From CAJQND01 sp051010055 (GTDB lineage Bacteria > Pseudomonadota > Alphaproteobacteria > Rhizobiales > CAJQND01), in contig JBPCVY010000201.1 in assembly GCA_051010055.1 (NCBI GenBank), forward strand, positions 1 through 17,270: a stretch of 17,270 nucleotides of DNA. Reading direction: 5' to 3'. The translations under genes and the position numbers were made by a program. Below, in pieces: positions 6,521 through 13,792 of this stretch (positions are counted from its first letter, which is position 1; each line of letters starts with the position of its first letter). The notes beneath the pieces are model-generated. The model did no database searches and had not been told where the DNA came from. It was given only the letters and a program-made list of their open reading frames with translations.

Positions 6521-7425
6521 GTACGAACACACCAGAAAAACCCGTCCGCTCGGCAGACGCTGTCGCCATTCCGGTGGTAGAGAGGGTCTGGTGGCGTGAA
6601 GCTTGGAAAGAGCTGAAAAAAGCACGCTGGACCGCCAAACTTGGTCTGCTTATTATTCTCACCTACGTTTTTGTCGCTCTTTTCGCGCCGCTTTTAACCC
6701 CTTATGGCGAATCTGAAATTGTAGGTGCGCAATTCGAGCCCTGGGGCGACCCGTTCATCTTGGGAACGGACAATCTTGGCCGCGATATGCTGACACGTCT
6801 CGTTTATGGCGCCCGCAACACTCTGGGCATTGCCTTTCTGACCACCGTTTTGGCTTTCGTTGTTGGCGGCGGGCTTGGCCTTGTTGCGGCAACCTTGCGC
6901 GGTTGGATCGATCAAATCCTGAGCCGTATCGTCGACGTCTTCATGGCCATTCCGGTTCTGATCTTTGCACTGGTTTTGCTCACCATTTTCGACACATCCA
7001 TTAAGAACCTCATCATCATCATCGCGCTTTTGGACTCAACCCGCGTGTTCCGCCTGACAAGGGCAGTGGGCATGAATGTGGCGGTGATGGATTTTGTTGA
7101 GGCAGCAAAGCTGCGCGGTGAAGGATTGCCGTGGATCATGCTGCGCGAGGTGCTTCCGAATATTCTGCCGCCGCTGGTGGTCGAGTTTGGCTTGCGCTTC
7201 TGCTTTGTGTTCCTGCTTATTGCAGCGCTCTCGTTCCTGGGTGTTGGCATTCAACCGCCAACCGCTGACTGGGGTTCGATGGTGCGCGACAACGCTACCC
7301 TGATCACCTATGGCGACATCACGCCGTTGCTGCCAGCTGGCGCGATCGCGTTGCTCACCGTCGGCGTCAACTTTGTCGTCGACTGGTTCTTGCAAAAAAC
7401 TTCGGGGCTTCATGATGACCACTAA
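6517..7425 (+). CDS. Peptide/nickel-type ABC importer permease (DppC-like)
   Basis: This 302-residue partner permease is of DppC/OppC type. A cytoplasmic N-terminal tail of about 40 residues leads to a first helix (41-60, ending APLLTPYG). The family signature LGTDNLGRDMLTRLVYGAR is at 82-100. Helices follow near 104-126, 137-157 and 163-173, then the EAA loop EAAKLRGEGLPWIMLREVLPN (195-215) and two more helices. It pairs with the upstream permease to form the channel. Its start overlaps the upstream stop by 4 bases, and its own end overlaps the ATPase start by 14 bases, so the three genes are tightly coupled. Confidence 0.92.
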   Translation: MSTNTPEKPVRSADAVAIPVVERVWWREAWKELKKARWTAKLGLLIILTYVFVALFAPLLTPYGESEIVGAQFEPWGDPFILGTDNLGRDMLTRLVYGARNTLGIAFLTTVLAFVVGGGLGLVAATLRGWIDQILSRIVDVFMAIPVLIFALVLLTIFDTSIKNLIIIIALLDSTRVFRLTRAVGMNVAVMDFVEAAKLRGEGLPWIMLREVLPNILPPLVVEFGLRFCFVFLLIAALSFLGVGIQPPTADWGSMVRDNATLITYGDITPLLPAGAIALLTVGVNFVVDWFLQKTSGLHDDH

Positions 7426-9076
7426 AAAGAAACAAACCAGCCCCGGGGGTGACGACATTCTGCTGACCATGCGCGGTCTCAAGATCGACGGCATGAGTGA
7501 TGAAGTGTGGAATCCAATCGTCAAAGGCATCGATCTTGACCTTAAGCGCGGCGAGATTCTCGGCCTGATTGGCGAATCCGGCGCAGGCAAATCAACCATC
7601 GGACTTGCTGCCATGGGTTATGCACGCCCGGGATGCCGCATTTCCGGCGGCGAGATCATGTTCGACGGCGTTGAAATGCGCACCGCGACCGAAAAGCAAA
7701 AGCGCGCCATGCGCGGCGTGCGTATTGCCTATGTGGCGCAATCGGCCGCCGCTTCCTTCAATCCGGCCCACACCCTGATGGAGCAGTATCAGGAAGCACC
7801 GGTGCAACATGGGGTTTTGACCGCAGAAACAGCGCAAGAAGAAGCCGTTGATCTTTTCGGGCGGCTTCAGTTGCCGAACCCGGACACGATTGGCTTTCGC
7901 TATCCCCACCAGGTTTCGGGCGGCCAGTTGCAGCGCGCAATGACCGCCATGGCGATGGCCTGCAAACCGGATCTTATCGTTTTTGATGAGCCGACAACTG
8001 CTCTTGATGTCACTACTCAGATTGAAGTTCTGGCCGCCATCAAGGACGTCGTGCACCAGTTCAACACTGCAGCGATTTACATTACCCACGACCTTGCGGT
8101 TGTGGCGCAAATGGCCGATCGCATTGTTGTGTTGCGCTATGGCGAGGTGGTTGAAGAAGCTGACACACGCACTATGTTGTCTTCTCCCAAAGAGGATTAC
8201 ACCAAATCCCTGTGGGCCGTGCGCTCTTTGTACAATGAAGAACGGGTCGGCGAAGACACCCTTCTTGAGATACGCAATGTTGATGCGAGCTACGGTGGTG
8301 GTATCAAGGTTTTGCACGATGTTTCCATCAAGGTGCCGACGAAACGCACCGTTGCGGTGGTGGGTGAATCCGGTTCCGGCAAATCTACCACGGCCCGCGT
8401 TATCACCGGTCTTTTGCCGCCGCTGACAGGTGAAACCCTGTTCAAGGGCGAGCCTTTGCCGTCGGCGCTCAAGAACCGTAACAAGGATGATTTGCGCAAA
8501 CTGCAAATGATCTACCAAATGCCGGACACCGCCATAAATCCGCGCCAGCGGGTGCGTGATATTATCGGGCGGCCTGTTGAGTTCTATCGCGGCCTCAAGG
8601 GCAAGAAGAAAGAAGCGCGGATTCGCGAACTTCTGGACATGATTGAGATGGAGCCGGATGTTTATATCGACCGGTATCCAGGCGAGCTATCCGGTGGGCA
8701 AAAGCAGCGCATTTGCATTGCGCGCGCGCTGGCGGCTGAACCGCAGTTGATTATCTGCGATGAAGTCACCTCGGCGCTCGACCAGCTTGTGGCCGAAGAG
8801 GTTTTGAAACTGCTTCTGCGCCTGCAGGAAGAGTTCAACCTTTCCTACCTCTTCATCACCCACGATCTTGCGACGGTGAAAGCCATTGCCGATGAGATTG
8901 TGGTCATGTTGCAGGGCGAAGTGGTGGAGCAGGGCATGAAGACGGATATGCTCACCCCACCGCACCACGAATATACGGACCTTCTGTTGTCATCGGTGCC
9001 TGAAATGGATCCGGACTGGCTGAAAAACCTCCTTGCCCAACGGGCCGAGGCAAAGAAGAAGAAAGTGGGCGCCTGA
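7412..9076 (+). CDS. Fused twin-ATPase subunit of a Dpp/Opp-type ABC importer
   Basis: This 554-residue polypeptide carries two complete nucleotide-binding domains, equivalent to DppD and DppF fused. In the first, Walker A is GESGAGKS (54-61), Q-loop Gln110, signature VSGGQLQR (168-175), Walker B LIVFDEP with Glu193, and switch His226. In the second, Walker A is GESGSGKS (318-325), Q-loop Gln369, signature LSGGQKQR (426-433), Walker B LIICDEV with Glu451, and His484. All catalytic residues are present, so both sites should hydrolyse ATP. It works on the cytoplasmic face with the two permeases. The start is ATG 7412 or the adjacent ATG 7415; GGGG at 7404-7407 spaces better to 7415. The Lys-rich tail ends in a stop codon that forms part of a hairpin shared with the convergent hydrolase. 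Confidence 0.93.
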   Translation: MMTTKKKQTSPGGDDILLTMRGLKIDGMSDEVWNPIVKGIDLDLKRGEILGLIGESGAGKSTIGLAAMGYARPGCRISGGEIMFDGVEMRTATEKQKRAMRGVRIAYVAQSAAASFNPAHTLMEQYQEAPVQHGVLTAETAQEEAVDLFGRLQLPNPDTIGFRYPHQVSGGQLQRAMTAMAMACKPDLIVFDEPTTALDVTTQIEVLAAIKDVVHQFNTAAIYITHDLAVVAQMADRIVVLRYGEVVEEADTRTMLSSPKEDYTKSLWAVRSLYNEERVGEDTLLEIRNVDASYGGGIKVLHDVSIKVPTKRTVAVVGESGSGKSTTARVITGLLPPLTGETLFKGEPLPSALKNRNKDDLRKLQMIYQMPDTAINPRQRVRDIIGRPVEFYRGLKGKKKEARIRELLDMIEMEPDVYIDRYPGELSGGQKQRICIARALAAEPQLIICDEVTSALDQLVAEEVLKLLLRLQEEFNLSYLFITHDLATVKAIADEIVVMLQGEVVEQGMKTDMLTPPHHEYTDLLLSSVPEMDPDWLKNLLAQRAEAKKKKVGA

Positions 9077-9088
9077 TTATCAGGCGCC
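9068..9088. terminator. Hairpin between convergent genes, overlapping a stop codon
   Basis: GGCGCCTGA (9068-9076), loop TTA, TCAGGCGCC (9080-9088) is a perfect 9-bp stem. Its left arm contains the TGA stop of the ATPase gene. The convergent hydrolase ends at 9098, so only 21 bases lie between the two stop codons, and this is the only candidate transcription barrier. Neither strand has a U-tract after it, so its efficiency as an intrinsic terminator is doubtful. Confidence 0.5.
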
Positions 9089-9097
9089 TCACCTGCT

Positions 9098-11104
9098 TCA
9101 GACCAGGTTGCGTGGCACTTCCTCACTGAATTCTTTCTCGAACACGAGCTCTTCGCCCTCGTAGGCCTCTACGCGGGCGAAAATGTGAAAGGCCTCAACT
9201 GTGGCGTGCATTTTCTGAATGGCTTCGGTGCGCACGGACCAGCCATCATCGCGCGACAGGGATTGCGTCCAGCTGGTTGTTGCTCGCGCCGAAAGTGGAT
9301 CGTCCGGCGCTATTTCATAGACTTCTTCACCGGCAAGGCCCGCAACCAGCCCGTGGGTTGTGTCGCGGTACTCGCCAAAGTCATCAAAAATGGTGAGTCT
9401 TGTAGCGTCATCGAGCTCTTGCACTTCACGGCGGTGTTCCTGAGCACGCAATTCTTCCAGCTTCAATGGTGGTGCAGCTTCTGCCGGCTCAAATGGTTCA
9501 ACATCATCGTTGAGCGGTGCGCGGGCCGGCACAAAAAGCCTGCTCGAAGCGGTGTGGATTGTGAGTGTTGCCATATCTGGCGCCGGCCAGATGAGCGGCC
9601 AATAGCAAGTTGAAACCGCAAGCCGCAACCGGTGGCCCTCAGGCATCAGGTAGGCAATATCGTCAAGCTTCAGGCGTACCTTGTAGCGCACGCCTGGTTC
9701 AAGCGGCTCTGGCGCTTCATGGCCGTTCCGGTGGCAGAGGTTCAAAACACCAAAAGTGATCCGGGTCACCTTTCCATCAGGCGCTACATCGTTAAGACGC
9801 ATGGCAATTTGGGCTGTGGGTTTGTCGCTGGAAATGTCGAGAACGACTTCGGGCGCGCCACAAATATCAAGCTCTGTGCCCAAGGGGCCGGTGTCAAAAC
9901 ACACGGATTTTTCGTCATCACGGGCTTGATCGCCTGGAAATTCCGGCCCCAGCCACATGACATAAAACTCTCCGCCATCGAGCCCGGTTGCCGTATCCGA
10001 GCACACCTTGATTTTATGATTTCTGGCACGCCTGTCCGACAAGGTGCCCTTGCCGAGCATAAGCTCAAGTTGTGTGATGTTGCCGGAGGGCCAGGCGCCT
10101 TCCGCAACCCACCGTCCGGGACGGGCCTCATAGTCCGTGGAAGGGGGTGCGCTGTCTTGAATATAGACACGGTAGGCCGGATCGCGCATGACGCCGGTTG
10201 GCTCACCCTTCAGCCAAAAATCCCACCAGCGCAACGCTTCCTGCAGGAAGCCCATACGCGGTTCGGGAACGGCAAAATGCGGGTATTTGTGTGCCCAGGG
10301 CCCGACAATGCCCTTGGCCGGACATTTCAGATTGTTCACCAGCCGGAACACTGTGTTGGAGTAGGCATCCGCCCAGCCGCTGATGGCAAGAACCGCTGCC
10401 TCAACGGCCCCGAAATCCTCACACACCGAACCGTGCTTCCAATAGGCATCGCGGTGCTGGTGCTGAAGCCATGTTTTTGCCGTAAGCGGCAGGTTTTCAA
10501 GCCGCTCCATCCACATCTCGCGCCACTTGTCGCCAACAATCGCCGGGTCCGGCGGGCGCGATGAAAAGGAAAGCAGCGTACCCGCCCAGCCGAGATTTTC
10601 GTTCAAAAGGCATCCACCTTTGTAGTGAATATCATCGGCGTAGCGGTCATCGGTCGAGCAAAGGGTAATGATTGCCTTGAGAGGCTCAGGTTGGAGCGCG
10701 GCCACTTGGAGGCCGTTAAACCCGCCCCATGAAATCCCCATCATGCCAACCTGTCCTGAACACCAATCCTGTTCGGCAATCCAGTTTATTGCGTCAACGC
10801 AATCGGCATGTTCCTGGGCTGTGTATTCATCTTCCATAATCCCTTCGGATTCACCATTTCCCCGAATATCCAGCCTGATGCACGCATAACCGTGCCCGGC
10901 GAAATAGGGGTGGGTGAGGGCATCGCGCACCGCCGTGCCATCGCGCTTCCGGTAGGGAATATATTCAAGGATTGTTGGCACCGGTTTTTGCTCGCACCCT
11001 TCCGGCAGCCAGGCGCGGGCGGCAAGCTTCACACCATCTGGCATTTCAATCCAAAGGTTCTCAATTTCGCGCACTTTGTGCGGAAACGTCTCAATAAATT
11101 TCAC
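9098..11104 (-). CDS. CocE/NonD family serine hydrolase (peptidase S15-like)
   Basis: This 668-residue protein has the alpha/beta-hydrolase core of the CocE / X-Pro dipeptidyl-peptidase family. It opens with the family-typical MPDGVKLAARAWLP (21-34) and RLDIRGNGES (77-86). The nucleophile Ser125 is in GISWGG, the acid is Asp246 (SGWADAYSN), and the His is His272 (GPWAHKYP). A beta-rich non-catalytic domain (PepX C-like) follows from about 320 to 550, and an acidic tail of about 120 residues extends past it. No signal peptide is visible, so it is probably cytoplasmic. Family members cleave proline peptides, acyl esters such as cocaine, or cephalosporin esters; the substrate here is unknown. 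The start is GTG, with GGAG 10 bases upstream, and the first 20 residues fit the family. It is convergent with the ABC importer. Confidence 0.9.
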   Translation of the reverse strand: MKFIETFPHKVREIENLWIEMPDGVKLAARAWLPEGCEQKPVPTILEYIPYRKRDGTAVRDALTHPYFAGHGYACIRLDIRGNGESEGIMEDEYTAQEHADCVDAINWIAEQDWCSGQVGMMGISWGGFNGLQVAALQPEPLKAIITLCSTDDRYADDIHYKGGCLLNENLGWAGTLLSFSSRPPDPAIVGDKWREMWMERLENLPLTAKTWLQHQHRDAYWKHGSVCEDFGAVEAAVLAISGWADAYSNTVFRLVNNLKCPAKGIVGPWAHKYPHFAVPEPRMGFLQEALRWWDFWLKGEPTGVMRDPAYRVYIQDSAPPSTDYEARPGRWVAEGAWPSGNITQLELMLGKGTLSDRRARNHKIKVCSDTATGLDGGEFYVMWLGPEFPGDQARDDEKSVCFDTGPLGTELDICGAPEVVLDISSDKPTAQIAMRLNDVAPDGKVTRITFGVLNLCHRNGHEAPEPLEPGVRYKVRLKLDDIAYLMPEGHRLRLAVSTCYWPLIWPAPDMATLTIHTASSRLFVPARAPLNDDVEPFEPAEAAPPLKLEELRAQEHRREVQELDDATRLTIFDDFGEYRDTTHGLVAGLAGEEVYEIAPDDPLSARATTSWTQSLSRDDGWSVRTEAIQKMHATVEAFHIFARVEAYEGEELVFEKEFSEEVPRNLV

Positions 11105-11217
11105 TCGAAAAAATCTCCAAAGGCCCTGTAATCCAACGGCAAACCGCTGGCTGCACTTATACGAGATTTACGATGGGAAATAACCTCAAAACGAGCCGGT
11201 TGTTGATTCGCTTACGC

Positions 11218-11235
11218 GTGTAACATAAATGTAAA
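11218..11235 (+). promoter_or_regulatory. Candidate Pho box upstream of phoR
   Basis: Two 7-mers, GTGTAAC (11218-11224) and ATGTAAA (11229-11235), are spaced exactly 11 bases apart, the PhoB direct-repeat period. Each matches CTGTCAT at only 4 of 7 positions. TATCCT at 11246-11251 lies 10 bases after the box and could be the -10 hexamer. If so, transcription would begin at or near the phoR ATG. The site lies between divergent genes and could also affect the minus-strand hydrolase. Confidence 0.4.
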
Positions 11236-11257
11236 ACCAAATTTTTATCCTGAGGAA

Positions 11258-12454
11258 ATGGAAGCCTTGGCAAAGTTAGGCGAAACCATATGGCCGTGGT
11301 GGCGCGGCCAGGAGGGCGATGAACAACCGTTTTCCGGCCCGCTCAGCGCCGACAGCGCTGAAGAACTGGCGGCGCACGGTGCGCATTCTACTTCAGAACG
11401 AATGCAGGAGGATGTGGAGGCAATGGCCGCTGTGGGCATGGCGTTGCGCGACCCGTTTTTCCTGCTCGATTTGGAAGGGCAGATTCTTGCCGCCAATGGT
11501 CCGGCGGTTGAGGCATTCGATTTAGCGCCCGGTCGTCATCATGTTTCAGCGGCAATCCGCACGCCGCAAGTTCTTGAGGCAATTGACCAGGTTATCCGCA
11601 CAGGCAGTCAGGCGGTGATCGACTATGAGCGCCGCGGGCAAGTCGATCAGCGGTTTGAGGTTTCAGCCTCCATGGTATCGCCCAGCGAATTCATTTCCGT
11701 CGTCACCCTGATTTTGCGCGATCTCACCGGGCAGGAAAAAGTCGAGCGTATGCGGGCGGATTTCGTCGCCAATGCAAGCCATGAATTGCGCACGCCATTG
11801 TCGTCGCTCCTAGGCTTTATTGAGACTCTACAAGGTCCGGCCAAGGACGATGAAAAAGCGCGCGGCGAATTTCTCGAACTGATGCGCCTTCAGGCGAACC
11901 GCATGGCGCGGCTTATCCACGAGCTCCTGTCTCTCAACCGCATCGAGCTCAATGCCCACCGTTTGCCCGAAGGCACGGCGAATCTGAATGCCCTCTTACA
12001 GCATGTGGTTGAGGCCCTTTCGCCCCTTTCCAAGGAAGCAAAAACCAAAATCCACATCGACCTGCCAGAGCCGCCGCTGGAACTGCAGGGTGACTGGGAT
12101 GAGCTGGTTCAGGTTTTCCAGAACCTGGTCGAGAACGCCCTGAAATATGGCGCTGGCGGGGACCCAATCGAAATTACGGTCCGGACGGAAGGTGAAACCC
12201 AAACCGGAAACGTTGAGATTGAGATACGCGATCACGGGCCGGGCATTTCGCCGGAGTATCTGCCGAGGCTCACCGAGCGCTTCTACCGGGTGGACGTCAA
12301 GGAAAGCCGGGGCAAGGGCGGGACTGGCCTTGGCCTTGCGATCGTCAAACACATCCTCAACCGCCATCGCGGCAAGCTGTCGATCCGTAGTGAGCTGGGC
12401 GATGGTTCCAGATTCATTGTCCGTCTGCCGCGAGCAATCGGTCCCGGACAATAA
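11258..12454 (+). CDS. phoR: Phosphate regulon sensor histidine kinase PhoR
   Basis: This 398-residue protein is a PAS-plus-kinase sensor that phosphorylates PhoB under phosphate limitation. A PAS-like domain spans about 58-160 (FFLLDLEGQILAANGPA). The dimerisation/phosphorylation region is at 168-228 with the H-box FVANASHELRTPLSSLLGF, His175. Then come the N box (NLVENALKYG, Asn293), G1 (DHGPGI, 325-330), F box (ERFYRVD) and G2 (GGTGLGLAIVKHI, 354-366). Identity rests on the PhoR-like H-box and on position directly upstream of pstSCAB. Unusually, the first 57 residues are hydrophilic and show no membrane helices, whereas PhoR proteins usually begin with one or two. Start choice is uncertain: GAGGA lies only one base from the ATG, and a later in-frame ATG at 11423 would still keep the PAS and kinase domains. 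phoB is not in the window. Confidence 0.88.
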   Translation: MEALAKLGETIWPWWRGQEGDEQPFSGPLSADSAEELAAHGAHSTSERMQEDVEAMAAVGMALRDPFFLLDLEGQILAANGPAVEAFDLAPGRHHVSAAIRTPQVLEAIDQVIRTGSQAVIDYERRGQVDQRFEVSASMVSPSEFISVVTLILRDLTGQEKVERMRADFVANASHELRTPLSSLLGFIETLQGPAKDDEKARGEFLELMRLQANRMARLIHELLSLNRIELNAHRLPEGTANLNALLQHVVEALSPLSKEAKTKIHIDLPEPPLELQGDWDELVQVFQNLVENALKYGAGGDPIEITVRTEGETQTGNVEIEIRDHGPGISPEYLPRLTERFYRVDVKESRGKGGTGLGLAIVKHILNRHRGKLSIRSELGDGSRFIVRLPRAIGPGQ

Positions 12455-12501
12455 AAGATTCTTTGATACTTAAAAATTTCCATAAAAAACAATGCCTTAA
12501 A

Positions 12502-12535
12502 TTGTCATTTGATTGTTAAAATTCCGTCATATAAA
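12502..12535 (+). promoter_or_regulatory. Pho box and -10 element of the pstS promoter
   Basis: Three PhoB-type 7-mers recur with an exact 11-base period: TTGTCAT (12502-12508), TTGTTAA (12513-12519) and CCGTCAT (12524-12530). They match CTGTCAT at 6, 4 and 6 of 7 positions. A -10 hexamer TATAAA (12530-12535) begins 10 bases after the second repeat, the spacing known for PhoB-activated promoters. Transcription would start near 12542, leaving a leader of about 100 bases before the pstS GTG. This is strong support for phosphate control of pstSCAB. Confidence 0.82.
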
Positions 12536-12571
12536 TGCGAACTGACAGGGCTAATTGTTGCCGCGTTCCGT

Positions 12572-12616
12572 CCCGGTATGAGACTTTTTTATACGTGATT
12601 TCCATTTCGCACCGGG
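12572..12616 (+). repeat. Long-loop inverted repeat in the pstS leader
   Basis: CCCGGT (12572-12577) and ACCGGG (12611-12616) are complementary across a 33-base AT-rich loop. They lie in the untranslated leader, ending 14 bases before the Shine-Dalgarno AAGGGAG (12631-12637). They could fold the leader, but 6-bp arms at this distance may be chance. Confidence 0.25.
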
Positions 12617-12645
12617 TCCATACACCAATTAAGGGAGTTATTCCG

Positions 12646-13707
12646 GTGAAATTCAGAAACCTAGTTTTGACCAGCGCCTTTGCGGTGTTGACCGTGTCGG
12701 CAGCTGGCGGCGCATTTGCCCGTGACCGCATCCAGATTGTCGGTTCTTCGACCGTATTCCCATACACCCAGGCGGTAGCTGAAGAGTTTGCTGGCAAGTC
12801 CGGCAAATCCGCTCCGGTCGTTGAATCAACTGGCACCGGCGGCGGCATTAAAATCTTCTGCCAGGGCTTAGGCGAAGGCACCCCGGACATTACAGGTGCA
12901 TCACGCGCCATGAAGAAGTCTGAATGGGAGCTGTGCAACAAGAACGGTGTCACCGAGATTACCGAAGTGAACATCGGCTTTGACGGTCTTTCGGTTGCTG
13001 TTTCGCGCAGGGGCGAGCAGATCGACGTTTCGAAAGCTGACCTTTACAAGGCTCTTTCGGCCCAGGTTCCTGTTGACCGCAAGCTCGTCGACAACCCCTA
13101 CAAGACCTGGAAAGAAGTAAACAGCGCCCTTCCGGATGTGAAGATCCAGGTGTTCGGCCCGCCGCCGACCTCCGGTACCCGCGATGCATTTGTAGAGCTT
13201 GCAATGCACACCGGCTGTAAGAGCGTTGATTTCTTCAAGAAACAGAAAGAGGCTCTCGACAAGAAAGCCTTCAAAAAATACGTGAAGGAAAACTGCTCGC
13301 GCATGCGCCAGGACGGCGCGTTCATCGAAGCAGGCGAGAACGACAACCTGATCGTTCAGCGCCTCGACGCAGACCCCACCGCATACGGCATCTTCGGTTA
13401 CTCTTTCTTGTATGAAAACCAGGACAAGCTGCAGCCGGTAAAGATCAAGGGTGTTGAGCCGTCGCTGGAGACCATTGCAGATGGTTCCTACGGCATCTCC
13501 CGTCCGCTGTTCTTCTACATCAAGAACGCACACCGCGGCGTTATCCCGGGCCTCAACAAGTTTGTTGCAGAATATGTTTCTGACTCTGCAATGGGCGAAG
13601 ATGGATATCTCGTTGAGCGTGGCCTCGTCAGCCTCGACGAAGATGCCCGCAAGGCACTGCAAGATGCTGCTACCAGCGCAAAAGGCATGGCGCGGTACAC
13701 AAACTAA
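12646..13707 (+). CDS. pstS: Phosphate ABC transporter substrate-binding protein PstS
   Basis: This 353-residue periplasmic phosphate-binding protein feeds PstCAB. The Sec signal peptide is residues 1-25: basic n-region VKFRN, hydrophobic core to residue 20, and AFA before the predicted cut at 25/26. Phosphate-contact loops typical of the family are visible: GSSTVFPY (33-40), STGTGGG (61-67), DITGASR (81-87) and PTSGTRDAF (174-182). I chose the GTG at 12646 because AAGGGAG lies 8 bases upstream and it gives a clean signal peptide. An in-frame extension upstream to 12535 would add 37 residues with no signal-peptide character and would overlap the promoter. Induction under phosphate limitation is indicated by the Pho box upstream. 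A possible attenuator follows it. Confidence 0.94.
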   Translation: MKFRNLVLTSAFAVLTVSAAGGAFARDRIQIVGSSTVFPYTQAVAEEFAGKSGKSAPVVESTGTGGGIKIFCQGLGEGTPDITGASRAMKKSEWELCNKNGVTEITEVNIGFDGLSVAVSRRGEQIDVSKADLYKALSAQVPVDRKLVDNPYKTWKEVNSALPDVKIQVFGPPPTSGTRDAFVELAMHTGCKSVDFFKKQKEALDKKAFKKYVKENCSRMRQDGAFIEAGENDNLIVQRLDADPTAYGIFGYSFLYENQDKLQPVKIKGVEPSLETIADGSYGISRPLFFYIKNAHRGVIPGLNKFVAEYVSDSAMGEDGYLVERGLVSLDEDARKALQDAATSAKGMARYTN

Positions 13708-13716
13708 TTTCAAGCT

Positions 13717-13753
13717 GGGCTGCGGTCTTCAGATAGCGGCCCTGCATCTTTTT
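13717..13753 (+). terminator. Possible attenuator between pstS and pstC
   Basis: GGGCTGC (13717-13723) and GCGGCCC (13736-13742) pair over 7 bp with one G-U pair and a 12-base loop. A short T-run (13749-13753) follows after a gap, and a second T-rich stretch continues to about 13770. It is weaker than a strong intrinsic terminator, which suits partial termination that keeps pstS mRNA above pstCAB mRNA. Confidence 0.4.
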
Positions 13754-13792
13754 GTTTATTTGCGTTTTTTCGCGGGCGAGTTGGGGTAAGCC

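Noticed and set aside
7592..8518. A 308-residue open frame on the minus strand
   Set aside because: It is antisense to the twin-ATPase gene with intact Walker motifs; it is a codon-bias shadow in GC-rich DNA.
9632..10564. A 310-residue open frame on the plus strand
   Set aside because: It is antisense to the CocE/NonD hydrolase, whose catalytic motifs are plain in the other strand. No domain is recognisable in this frame.
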